Shown piece by piece: positions 1-12,119 of a DNA stretch of 64,000 nt. The stretch is taken from NCBI GenBank assembly GCA_038025085.1, contig CM076140.1, positions 19,159,501-19,223,500 of the forward strand, read 5' to 3'. The DNA comes from Tetragonia tetragonoides. Its lineage: Eukaryota > Streptophyta > Magnoliopsida > Caryophyllales > Aizoaceae. How positions within the stretch are numbered: position 1 is the stretch's first letter; the number at the start of each line of letters is the position of its first letter. A program made the position numbers and the translations under genes. Below the pieces are notes generated by a model. It saw nothing but the letters and a program-made list of their open reading frames with translations. It was not told the DNA's origin and ran no database searches.

Positions 1-1704
1 TTTGGGGTTTTTTTTTTTTTAGAATATGTAGTATGTTTTAATCTTAGTCATAGATTTGTCTTACATGTAATAAATACTTCCTAAATAAAGAATGATAGAA
101 ACTTTTGCTACGTAAGTATATATTTACATAAAGTTTTTTCCTTATAAAATATAGTTGTATGGAAAGAATTGCTTCTATTATTTAAATCTTTTTTTATTGT
201 CAGGAAACTACCTTGTAAATTCTCGCTTCTTAACTTTACATTACACAAATCTGTTTTCAAAGTCGGCGAAGTTATTTTTTTACTTTAAATTTTCTATATC
301 TTAAGTGTAGATTATTCGTTCATCCTAAGATAAGCTTTTGATTCTATTTGCGTAAAAAAATTATCTCATATTTCCGAGTCAAAAAAAAAGGGCAAAAAAA
401 ATATGAATAAGTAATAATATCTCATTAATTGTTGATCAATATCGAGGATTCAACCTCGTCTTAGGCATGGAACAACCTTAAATATCTTCACTAATTGTCT
501 GACCGTTTGCCTCCGTTCTTTTTTCTCCTACCCACTTTCCTTTTACATTCGTTGTTTTTTCTCCTACTCACTTCCCTTTTTAGTAATACTTCCAGTGTCA
601 AAAGAGCCATTTATCCTTACTTTTTCTTGTCATCATTACTAGTCTTCAATCTTTTCCTTAACAGATTGATCTGCAACAACACAATATCACTCTGGTGAAC
701 TACTTCCAGTAAGTTAGTCTTTTTCCCTTATGTGAGACTTCCTTTTTTTTTCTCGATTTTAATATTCATATCAGAAATGTTAATATTGCGAATGAACTTC
801 ATCATCTTTGTAAATAAATCCGATTTGTAAAGTTGGCTTATACGACGCAATTCGATACAAATCTGGAATTGTATTGTCTCATATACTTTATCAAATAGGT
901 CGTAAAGCCTCCTGTTTTAAGGTTTACATTTTGGATATGTTTCATCTTAACTACGGAATGAATGCGCTTAAATTTTTTTAAATCCTTATCTTTTTATATT
1001 GCAGCATGTATTGGTACGATGAGTGAAGGCTGCCATTTGAAGAGGCATAAATTGTTATATTCCTTGCAGATAAGTATTCATTCTTTTATTACCGTATATA
1101 GTTAATTTAAAAAATAAGACAGAGAATTATATTTAATCAATTTTTTAATAATAAAATTCATATTCTTAATTTAACAACTTATTTTATCTTATTTTATTTC
1201 TTTCTTTCCCACGATGAGAATTGCATTGGTTAAATTCATTATTCAAATAAACTTTTATTTGTAAAAATTTTATTTTTAAATTTTCGTTACAATTCAATGT
1301 GTTTTCTATCTTTATTTGTAATAGAAAATTTCATATTTATTTGTAATGTGTATCAGTTTAATATTTAATCTTCTTTTCAAAAACAAAAAAAAAGTTAATA
1401 TTTAATCGACAAAATATTTATTTACTTTTAAAACATATTTATTAAATACATATTTATACTGTATCTTAATATTGTCGAGGTTTATTTTTGTAAAAACATT
1501 TATTCTTATTAAAAGACATCGTTGTTTTTTGTGTTTGCAATATTCAATATTTATAGCACTTATATGAATAAAAAATATATTTGTATCAATATGTTAAATG
1601 GATATGCTCGACTTATGTATGCAGAAGATAAACTTCATATCACTTTTATTTTTTTTTGTTTTTTCTCAACCTTCTTTTTTGGTTTTTTTCTTGTTGTCTT
1701 TATA
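1..1704. other. AT-rich intergenic DNA, no gene seen
   Basis: Very AT-rich sequence with poly-T and poly-A runs. The short open frames here (for example near 495-698 and 1522-1780) are low-complexity F/L/I/Y strings with no recognisable domain, and I do not call them genes. The stretch may be the left flank of the Helitron described below. Confidence 0.6.
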
Positions 1705-3672
1705 TCTATATACTATATATACATATACAACAATCATAACATACAGTTATAAATTATCTATCACAAAAATTTCCCAATAAAGCAAGAAGAAGTATCTAGG
1801 TTGAAAGTCACTAGAACTCAATCGTTTACTTACAAATAGGTATGTTTTTTATTCACTGATATTTGTTATTAATTAATTGCGAATACTTAGTATATAGTTT
1901 ATTAGAAATTTGATATTCATCAATGTATTATGTACTCACCGAATGAAAAAAGAATAAATACAATTACCTATCTTTGTAATCCACTTGCGATTACTGCATG
2001 AAATTTCAAAAACTAAAATATAAAAAATGTTCAATGAAATTTATAAATAATAACAATATGTCTTTGACATGGAATCTCAGCCATAAGTAGTGGATTAAAG
2101 AATAGGAGATAGGAACGTAATAAGGTCAATTTTTTTTGTCACCCAAAAAATGACAAAACTTTCTGACTTCTACGTAAAATTGTACATGATATGTGATTCC
2201 CACAAAATACCTCCGGTACTTACCATATAATAAAAGGTCAAAACATGTATTTGTACTAGCCCAAAAAAAAAAAAACCAAAAACTACTACTACGTATTATC
2301 TTATACTTTACCGTTATTCAATTTTGTCACTTTATATGTGAATGAAATCAACAACACTTAAAACTTAGCTCTCAACATAAGTACCTTCACAAATGATGTT
2401 AATTTTTTTTTTCTGCTACTACAAAACTTAAGTAATTTAAACTGTATACAATCTCGTATTTATTAGATTTTTTCCAATGTAATTTTATTTTATTAAAGGT
2501 TTGCACAGAGAAATGCAGCAACATGTTCCCGACACTGATAAATCCAAAAACTCCAAGTTTGTGCATATTTGTTTATAATAATACGTTAAAAATAATATTT
2601 TCTTCAAGGTTTGTAGTATTATAAATATTTTAGGACTTCCGTTCTAAAAAAGAGGTTTATACAATTAAAAATGTTTCCTAGAACCTTTTTCCTGAAAAAG
2701 ATAGAAAAAATAGTATGGCGTTGCCACTATTTGCCAAGTTTTTGATTCAATTCTTTAACTTTTTAAATTTTTAAATATTATTTTATATAAATAGATTTTG
2801 TAAATTCATACAATCTAGACATATACCACACTAAAATACATGAAAAATAATATTTATTAGTGAAATGAAAGTACTACCATTAAAAAAACAAAATGAAAAA
2901 GCATCCATATAATTCAACAATTTCTCAAACACACATGTTGATGATTACTAAATAAAGCAAATGGGTTTTGTACTAAAGTAATAGAAACATCAGTAGCTCG
3001 CTCCAATGTGAAAACCACCCAAGCACATATAACTATGTGGAGATATATGAACTTGCGTGTCTATATCTAAATAAATATATTCAAACACAAACAGACTCTC
3101 TATTTGCCAAGCTTTTAATTCAATTCTTTAACTTTTTAAATTTTTAAATATTAGTTTATATAATATATTTTGTAAATTCATACAATCTACCCATATACTA
3201 CACTAAAATACATAAAAAAAAATAATATTTATTAGTGAAATAAAAGTACTATCATTAAAAAAAAAAAATAAAAGAACTACATTTAAATGGAAATGAGAAT
3301 AATAAATAAACACTATGGCATTTTTTATATTTTTAAATCTTTTACCTATTTATCTTAAATGTTGTTATCCTAAATTTCAAATTTTCGTCTCATAATACCA
3401 TCAATTTTTTTTTGGATGCAGTTATTACTCTGTATATCACTGTAAACAGAAGTGTTATCTTAGTGCAAGTTTCTGTTGTGCGTTATTATTTGAGGTATGT
3501 ATTTTTTCTATTATTTTTATTTCATTTTGCAAATATATAATTTTTTTTTTGTCATTAAAATATGATATGTTTTTTTTTATTATTATGTTACTACTAGATC
3601 GTACAATATCTCGAAGGAACTGTTATATACGTAAGTTCTATTTTTCAACGCTTGTTACAAGTAACACGCAAG
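1705..3672. other. Helitron 5' non-coding region (inferred)
   Basis: AT-rich sequence before the first helicase exon. It contains a direct repeat pair (2729-2900 and 3101-3275) but no coding signal I can support. Assigning it to the Helitron depends on the tentative 5' end at 1705. Confidence 0.35.
2729..3275. repeat. Direct repeat pair, about 170 bp each, spaced 372 bp
   Basis: The segment 2729-2900 recurs in the same orientation at 3101-3275 with small substitutions and indels. Both start ATTTGCCAAG and run through an AACTTTTTAAATTTTTAAATA block and an ACACTAAAATACAT block to a TAGTGAAAT-AAAGTACTA block. It is a local segmental duplication just upstream of the Helitron helicase gene. Confidence 0.85.
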
Positions 3673-6600
3673 ATGAATAAGGCGAAGAAAATTGTAGCTC
3701 ATTTTGCTAAACGAAGACCTGATTCACAAAAGTCGCGTCAAAAAGCATCATCTTCTGATGACACTTCAGGTTACTAAATTATTATTATTTACTTCTTATT
3801 AAATTATTTATTTACGATTTTTTTTTAATTTCTAACTATAAAATATTTCAACCTAAAGGTAGAAAGACACCTCCACTGCGCCCTTATACATTACCTTTAC
3901 CAGACATATGCAAGTATTGCAATGCCAAAATCTTCAAAAACGAATCAATAAACATTTGTTGTTCTCAAGGAGAAATACGTCTTGCAATCCCTTCCATGTC
4001 AATGGCTTTGCGTCAACTATTTGTGTCTGGAGATGAAGACTCTACGAATTTTAGAAAATTCATATTATTATACAATAGCCAATTCGCTTTTACTTCTCTT
4101 GGAGTAAAAAAAGACAGAGAAGTTGCACGAAGAGATCGTGGAATATACACCTTCAGAGTTCAAGGTCAGGTTTATCATTTTATCAATGATTTCCTGCCCA
4201 ATAATGAAGAGCCGAAGTATTTGCAGTTGTATTTCTACGATACCGAGTCAGAATTTTATTATCGTCAACGAGTTTCTTTTGAGCTGTCACCGAACGTCAT
4301 TAGTATATTGATGCAAATAATGGAAGTTAATCCATATGCAAATTTCTTTCGATCATTAAGGGACGTCGGCGTAGATGAAAGTAGTAAAATAATTATCCGC
4401 TCTGAGCCGGATCAGGATCAACGTACTCACAATGCACCAACTGCATCACAAGTAGCAGCCATATGGATTGAAAGCATCAGTTCTTACGAGCCAGTGTTGC
4501 GTGATATAATGGTGCATGCAACCTCTGGAACAAGTCATCAGATTTTACATTACTATGGATGTTATGACACTCTTCAGTATCCACTTTTATTTCCATATGG
4601 TAGTACGGGATGGCATCGAAATATAAAAAGATATAGAGCTGATCGTCGTCATTATGAACAATCACCTAACTTTCCTATTAATGACGAACTTGTTCAAACT
4701 GTTGAAGACCTTTTGGAAGCCGAAGAACAAGGTGCGTACAAAAAGCTTTCAATATTTTTATTATGAAAAACATTTTTTTCAAAAACAGTTTTGTAAATGC
4801 TAATTGTTTTTAACCTCCCATTTTACATTGCAGCGGTAAATAATGCAATATCACCAGAGAGGAGAGTATCTTGTAGAGAATATTATTGTTATCTACTACA
4901 AATCCGTGTAAATGATGATTCTATGTTGCTAAGGTGTGGCCTATTGTTACAACAATATGTTGTTGACATGTACATCAAGATTGAATCTGGTCGACTCGAC
5001 TTTGTAAAATAAAAACAAGACACCATACGTTCAGAACTGTATAAAGGAATCGTGGACAGTGTTCGTATGGATGAAACAGAAGCATCGAATATCGGGCATA
5101 GTATTGTTCTTCCTCCAACATTTATTGGCGGTCCTCATGATATGCGTCGTCGTTATCTTGATGCCATGACCTTAGTTCAAAATTTTGGGAAACCGGATAT
5201 TTTTTTAACTATGACCTGCAATCCATCATGGTCAGAAATCAAAGAAGAGTTAGCTCCATACGAAGAGACACAAAATAGAACAAATCTTATTGCAAGGATA
5301 TTCCATGTAAAACTGATGGAGTTAAAGAAAGATATCATTAAAAAAAAAATTATTTGGAAATGTAGAAGCTTTTATTTATGTTGTTGAATTTCAAAAAAGA
5401 GGTTTACCTCATGCTCATTTCTTGATAATTTTGGACTCGGATAGCAAAATTAGAACTGCCGATCAGTATGATGGTCATGTGTGTGCTGAAATCCCTGACG
5501 AAGATGATAACAAGCATCTATATGAAGCTGTCTTGAAACACATGATGCATGGTCCATGCTGTGTAGAAAATCCAAGAAATGTTTGCCTGAAAGATAGAAG
5601 ATGCAAAAATCACTACCCTCGTAGCTTTGCAGACACGACAAGTTGTGGACGCAATTCTTATCCTATATATCGACGTCGTGATAATGGAAAACAGGCACGT
5701 ATACGTGGAGTTTTATTAGATAATCAATGGGTGATTCCTTATAATCCATTTCTATTGGCAAAATATGATTGTCATATTAACGTTGAGATTTGCTCTACAA
5801 TAAAAGCTGTGAAATATCTTTATAAGTACGTATACAAAGGTCATGACCGTGTTCAACTTTCTCTCCAAACCGATGATGATATTCATTCACACGATGAAAT
5901 ACATATGTATCAGTCTGCAATATGGATATCGCCCCCCGAAGCAATGTGGCGTATTTATAAGTCTCATCTGAACGAGATGTACCCAAATGTTGTAAATTTA
6001 CAAGTACATCTTCCAAATTTGCAACCTGTTACCTTCCGCCAAAGTGAAAATCTTAATCAGTTAACACAACAACCAAGAGTGAGAAGAACCATGTTGACTG
6101 CTTTCTTTGAAAAAAATCAATCAGATCCACAAGCACGGCAATATTTATATCCTGATTTTTCTAAACATTATGTGTGACATCCGGGTGGGAGGGAAAAATA
6201 TTGGTCTGCTCGTCGTAAATGAATAGCTGTTGGTCGTGTGGTTTACGCAAATCCTGCTGAAGGAGAGCGCTTTTATTTGCGTTTATTACTTATAAACGTC
6301 AAAGGTCCTTTATCTTTTGATAATTTATACACGGTCAATGGCAGAAGGTATTCTACTTTTCAAGAAGAGGCGCATCGTCGTGGACTTTTAGAGACCGACA
6401 ATTCCATTGAGCAATGTTTACAAGAAGCAGCACATTGTCAAATGCCTCATGTACTAAGAAGATTATTTGCTACCTTGCTTATCTATTGTCACCCTAGAAG
6501 TCCTATCTACTTGTGGAATCGATTCTATTCATCCCTTTCTGAAGATTTCAACCGCACTTTTCCCTCAAATATAAGAAAGGTTCAAAATATGACATTGAAA

Positions 6601-8150
6601 AATGTCGCTCGATATATTGAATCAATGGGAAAAAGATTTGAAGATTTCAATTTTGAAGGATTGCATATACAAGAAAATTCTGAGAAAATTCTTGCAAAAG
6701 AAATCGAAGAAGAATTCAATATTCCCATATCTGCAACGGAAATCAACTCTATTCATCTTCTAAATGCAGAACAGAGACGTGCCTTCAACATAATCTTCAA
6801 TAAAGCTACACAATCTCAATCCGGAGCATACTTTATTGATGGTCCTGGTGGTACTGGTAAGACATTCCTTTACTCAACTTTGCTAGCACATGTTAGAGTT
6901 AAAGGATATATTGCTTTAGCTGTTGCTACTTCAGGCATTGCTGCCTCCAACATGTCAGGGGCAAGAACCGCTAATTCTAGATTTAAGATACCTCTGGACG
7001 TCGATGAACATCAAAATATAAACATTTCGAAACAAAGCGCTCTGGGAATTCTGATTCAACAAACCAGATTAATCATTTGGGATGAAGCATCAATGGCAAG
7101 AAGACAATCTGTTGAGATATTTGAAAGGATGTTGCGCGATGTATGTTCAAATGAAATTCCATATGGTGGTAAACTGATAGTTTTTGGTGGTGATTTTCGT
7201 CAAGTTTTACCTGTGATGCCTAAAAGTTCCATTCAAGAAGCCATTGACACAAGCTTTGTCATGTCTCCTTTATGGAAAAATCTTACGAAAATTCATCTAT
7301 TTCAAAACATGCGAGCAGTGCATGATCCAGCATTCTGTGATTTTGTTCTTAGTGTTGGAGACGGAATTCCTCCATATGACGATGGAAAAGATGTTTTTAT
7401 GCCCAATCACATATTGATACCAAAGAACAGCAATACTTCCAGTGTTGATCAATTAATTGATACTATCTTCCCTGAAGTTTAAGATGCCAATGTAGACTGG
7501 GCCTCCATAACTCGGCGTGCCATCTTAACACCTACGAACGAAGACGCACACAGCATAAATTTCTGTCTCATTTCACGTCAGCTTGGATCTTCATATGAAT
7601 TCAAGAGTTTTGATGTTGCTTCTGAAAGTTCAGCTGAAAATTTCCCGGTCGAATTTTTAAATACGCTTAACCCCAACGGACTCCTGCCACATCATCTAAT
7701 ATTAAAGAAAAATAGTCTCATTATTCTACTTCGCAACCTAGATCCTACATCCGGACTCTGCAACGGAACTAGGTTAATTTGTAAATCTTTCTTCCCGAAT
7801 GTTGTTGATGCTGAAATTGCAGTTGGGCATCATAAAGGAGAGCGCGTATTTATACCTCGCATTCCTTTTGCAGCCATCTCCCGTAGATAAATATCCCTTT
7901 AACTTTAAGAGGAAGCAATTTCCTGTACATCTTTGCTATGCTATGACAATAAAAAAAGCACAGGGTCAGACACTTGATAGAGTTGGTATTTATCTTCACG
8001 ACCGGTATTCTCTCATGGACAATTATATGTTGCCTTATCTCGTGCAAGAAAAAGTTCAGAAATAAAAATTGCAATCAATTCAGAAGACAGTACTAATAAC
8101 AATTGGTGGAAAACGAAAAATATTGTATGCTATGAAATTTTAAGATGCGC
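3673..8150 (+). pseudogene. Helitron Rep/Pif1-like helicase pseudogene
   Basis: Replication initiator and helicase of a Helitron. Exon 1 starts at ATG 3673 and ends at 3769 (donor GT); exon 2 starts at 3859 after AG and keeps frame. A CxxC...CC motif lies at 3909-3953, then the Helitron-like N domain to 4731, where a donor GT opens an intron that closes at 4831. The HUH motif GLPHAHF is at 5401-5421, and the tyrosine motif KYLYKYVYKGHD starts at 5812. The Pif1-type helicase has Walker A GPGGTGKT (6841-6864), Walker B WDEAS (near 7078) and GGDFRQVLPV (near 7187); the C-terminal motif KKAQGQT is near 7950. Lesions: in-frame stops at 5010, 6175, 6220 and 7480; a frameshift in the A-run at 5339-5349; frameshifts near 7875 and near 8002. 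Catalytic motifs survive in pieces but no full-length product is possible. The end is approximate; a possible donor GT lies near 8153. Confidence 0.9.
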
Positions 8151-8335
8151 AGGTATCTTACGAAGGTATCGCTTCTTTTTTTTAATTATTCTTTTTTACT
8201 TTTTATTTCATTAATACATTTTGTAAGATTTAGCATACAATTACAAATTATTCGAACAAATTATTTAATATTTCATGCACTAACATTATGTCTACATATA
8301 TTGCTTACTATATCTTTCTTTATTTTCTCCAGATA

Positions 8336-10382
8336 ATGGCAACTTCTGAAAGAAGAACTTTAGAAGATCTTAGCAGTGCAAGCAGCAACTTTATTACTAG
8401 AATTCGAGTTCTGAAAAAGTCTATGCCTAAACATTCTCGCACTGGAGATAAATTGCGTCAAAACTTACTTGTCGCGAGCGAATTGGTAAATTGCAAAAAA
8501 GAAAATATTCATTTCCTCTTTCATGATTTAATAGACAATATAGAAATAAATAAGTGTTATAATCCATTTACCTTTAATTTTTTTCCATGGGAACGGAAAT
8601 GCAGGCAGCGATATTTGATGATGATATCGACTTATTTTCAAATACACTAGAAGTTGATAAATTGTACGATCTTCGCGACCCATACATCAACAGAATTCCA
8701 ACTGTCCACTAAAGAGGCTCCCAACATTATCAGATGATTATTAGAGCAAGTACTCAAATTATTGAAGTTGGTTCATCTACATAAAAATCACCTCAGTCGT
8801 ATCTGATATCACTAGACATGGTGCCTAATTACATTGACAAAAGTGTTCGTATTGGTAAACTTTTTTTAATTAAAATATTACATATTGAAAATAATCAACA
8901 AATATTATTTGTAGATGGCTTACAATTTTATTTATCTTAATTTTTTGATTACAGATGTTACCGCAATTGCAGTTCACATTGAAAATACAAAGACAGTGCA
9001 TACGAAAAGAACAGGAAGGACGACTAGCGTTCGTGAAATAGTTATTGTTGACACATCGTATGTTTCTGCTATATCTTTTCCAACTCTACTACGTGTATTT
9101 TATTTCATTCATACTTACAATAAATTTTTTTGGCTAACATTATTAGATCGAAAGGTATCGTGCTATCCCTTTGGGGTGATCTTGCGTCAACTGAATCTGA
9201 AAAAATTGCGGAAATCATTGACTCCTTTCCTATTCTAGCTGTTACTCATGTTCAAGCAACAAATTTCCGAGGTTCATATGAAATATATTTCGTTTTATAT
9301 ATCTAATAATTTAAATAATTTATTCATCTATTAATTTTATATTTGCTACAACTTTTTGTTGCCACAGGAGGGTCTCTACAAACAACATTTTTTTCTGGCC
9401 TCACTTGTCATCCACAAACATCAATTGCTGAATCTCTTTCCGTATGGTATATATATACACTACAAAGTTGACTATATAATAGTATGCATTTTGTTCTCAC
9501 ATCATAAATATATATAATATTTTTTAACAGGAAAAATGAAAACATGGCAAGAATTTACGAAATAAGAGACCAATTTGCTTCAACATTTGAGGCTGAAAGT
9601 TCGGATCCTACTGATAACGTAGTCATACCTATCAGTACTTTATCCGAACAAAAGGTAACTTATTTTCACTCCATTTCTCAAAACATCATTTAATATGAAT
9701 AGCAAATCGTCGTAAATATCTTAAAAAAATATTGCTTATATATAAATTACGCTCTACACATGTAATGCAATTTTATTATAGGAAACCTCGCAAGTATGGA
9801 TAAAAGGAAAGATTTCAGCAATAAAAAGCAACAATATATTATATGCCGCTTGCAACATCTGCAAAGAAAAAACTGATGAATCTTATGACCACACGTTTAC
9901 TTGCACTGCTAAAATGCCTTATAATGCAACATGCCAACCCAGGTATGTAATTCTTTTTGTAATTATTCTTATTATTTTAACTTGTATATTGAACTAACAT
10001 TTGCATGAAAATATTTTACGATACAAGATGTCGCATGAACGTTGAATTTAATGACGAAAGCGGAGCACTATCCATAACATTGTTTGGGAATCATGCAGAG
10101 CTCATTTTAAAAAAAACCGCTGAAGAAATAAAGAATTTACAAGCAGAGGTTTTAAACTTACATTTCTTTTCATTTAATACGTATAACATAAATATTCAAA
10201 TCAAACTGTGCTTCTTATACAGTTTGTTTAATAACTTCTACCAGGAAGTAGACAATTTGATCACAGAAACATTACAAGAACTAAACATAAGAACCTTTTA
10301 CGTGCTGTTGGTATCGGAATCAGTAGAAGCATATGGAGTTCAACAAGTGAGATGGAAAACAAGGCGAATAGTTGAAACATAA
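8336..10382 (+). pseudogene. RPA70-like single-strand DNA-binding protein pseudogene of the Helitron
   Basis: Plant Helitrons often carry an RPA-like gene, thought to bind single-stranded DNA during rolling-circle transfer. Here a start ATG at 8336 (MATSERRTLEDL) leads into about nine short exons, judged from GT/AG borders and protein continuity: roughly 8336-8477, 8590-8869, 8955-9058, 9148-9270, 9368-9443, 9531-9655, 9781-9941, 10017-10146 and 10244-10382. Recognisable OB-fold pieces include GTEMQAAIFDDDID, KGIVLSLWGDLAS and a zinc-ribbon-like CNIC...HTFTC in the 9781-9941 exon, followed by GALSITLFGNHAE. In-frame TAA stops at 8710 and 8782 break the second exon; the later exons look open. 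It lies about 190 bp downstream of the helicase pseudogene in the same orientation, as in other plant Helitrons. Exon borders are approximate. Confidence 0.8.
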
Positions 10383-11290
10383 TAGTAATATTCATATTAG
10401 CACATTAGTATAATCATGTTGTATCATATGTTTTATATGTACTTCTTACTTGTTTTCGAAAGCTTATGTAGTTTTTTCTTATATATTATCACTTCTGTAA
10501 ATGTGTGTCACGTATGTAACTCCAACAATTTCTTCTTAGCAAGTGCTTGATAGTCATGTATTTAGCTTTTCATATAACTTCTTTCATATAAATTATCCTT
10601 TAATAATTAATATAATATTATCTTACATATTAAATTACAATCATTTTCAAATGAAATTATACATCTTCAATTTTACGATAGACATAATACCATTTATGTA
10701 AAATAATTCGCCTTTAAAATATATATTTACAAAAACCTACCTTTTTATGTAATTAGGTTTTTCTTTTTATAAATTCTCTACAAAATTAAAAACATAAACA
10801 ATTTAAAATTTTTATCTTCATCAATTTCAATATTACCATTTATTATAACAAAATTATAAACAATAAAAATATATTACAATATTTACCAACTCTTTTTTTA
10901 ATATTATAACATACAAGTATATCATATGTGACATTTATTTAATGAAGCCAATCTTATCAACTACCATTATCCAATAATCTTATTTTAAATATACGACATA
11001 AAGAATCACATTCACATACACAACCTGTTAAACCCCACTCCCTCGAATACAGTCATATCAGTCATTCAACGTGACAACATACACCCATCAAACTACACAT
11101 ATCACTTTAATACCAACAATCCCATGTGAACATGACTGTACTAAATGAAATACAAGAAACAAATTTAACCGACAAACATGAGTTTGTAAGTGAAGACCTA
11201 TTAGAATAATCATTCTTCTTACTAACAAATGCTTCCCCTCATACTTTAAAAACATTATTATATTACTAACTATTCAAAATTTCACATCAG
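10383..11290. other. AT-rich interior of the Helitron, no gene seen
   Basis: About 900 bp of AT-rich DNA between the RPA-like pseudogene and the third reading frame. I see no coding signal, no strong repeat and no RNA gene. Confidence 0.55.
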
Positions 11291-11688
11291 ATGAACTCGC
11301 AACGAACAGTATTGGAGGTCAACATTAAAACTATTCTGAGTGACATAGCCAAGCCAAGCAACTACACATCCCTCCACCAAAATATGGCATTCATGCAGTT
11401 ACCGATGATGAACTTCGTGCATATGTTGAAATAAAAGACTATCAAGGCGAACCGGATTCAGCGAAATTCATCGGCTTATCTTCAAAGATATTAGAAATAT
11501 CGGAACAAAATGCAGCTCGCCGTGCAATTATATTCCTCAAAGATCTATATGATTGCGATATTGCAGACATCAACTATTATCAGTTCAAAATATTGCAAGA
11601 AGAACATAAGGAACTTCAAAATGAACATGAAATGATACTCAAACAAAAAAATATGAACGAAATCTTTATGGAATGCCAAGGCACTTAG
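11291..11688 (+). pseudogene. Unrecognised third coding segment near the Helitron 3' end
   Basis: A reading frame is open from 11344 to the TAG at 11686. It encodes a normal-looking charged protein segment that includes KYGIHAVTDDELRAYVE, then SSKILEISEQNAARRAI, and ends in a helical Glu/Lys-rich stretch (QEEHKELQNEHEMILKQ), likely coiled coil. An ATG at 11291, directly after an AG that could be a splice acceptor, opens a different frame (MNSQRTVLEVNIKT), so either a frameshift lies near 11370 or the true start is spliced. I do not recognise the family. It may be an extra Helitron gene or a captured host gene fragment. Codon use is like the other Helitron exons. Confidence 0.5.
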
Positions 11689-11912
11689 CATAGATGTTTC
11701 TCTAAATAGTACACGTACTTTTAGATGTTTAACGTTAATATTCTCATATGTATAATTATTTTTTTTACTCGTTTGTACAAATGTAATATACTTTCAATTG
11801 TATAAAAACTTTATCATGTATATCAAACTAATAACTATCCAATAAATAAAATAAATTTATTTGTACTGTCATCACATTTTACAAATTTTGTTCCATAACA
11901 CAAAAGTTGGCT

Positions 11913-12105
<193 letters not shown>

Positions 12106-12119
12106 CCAAGGCCCGACGA

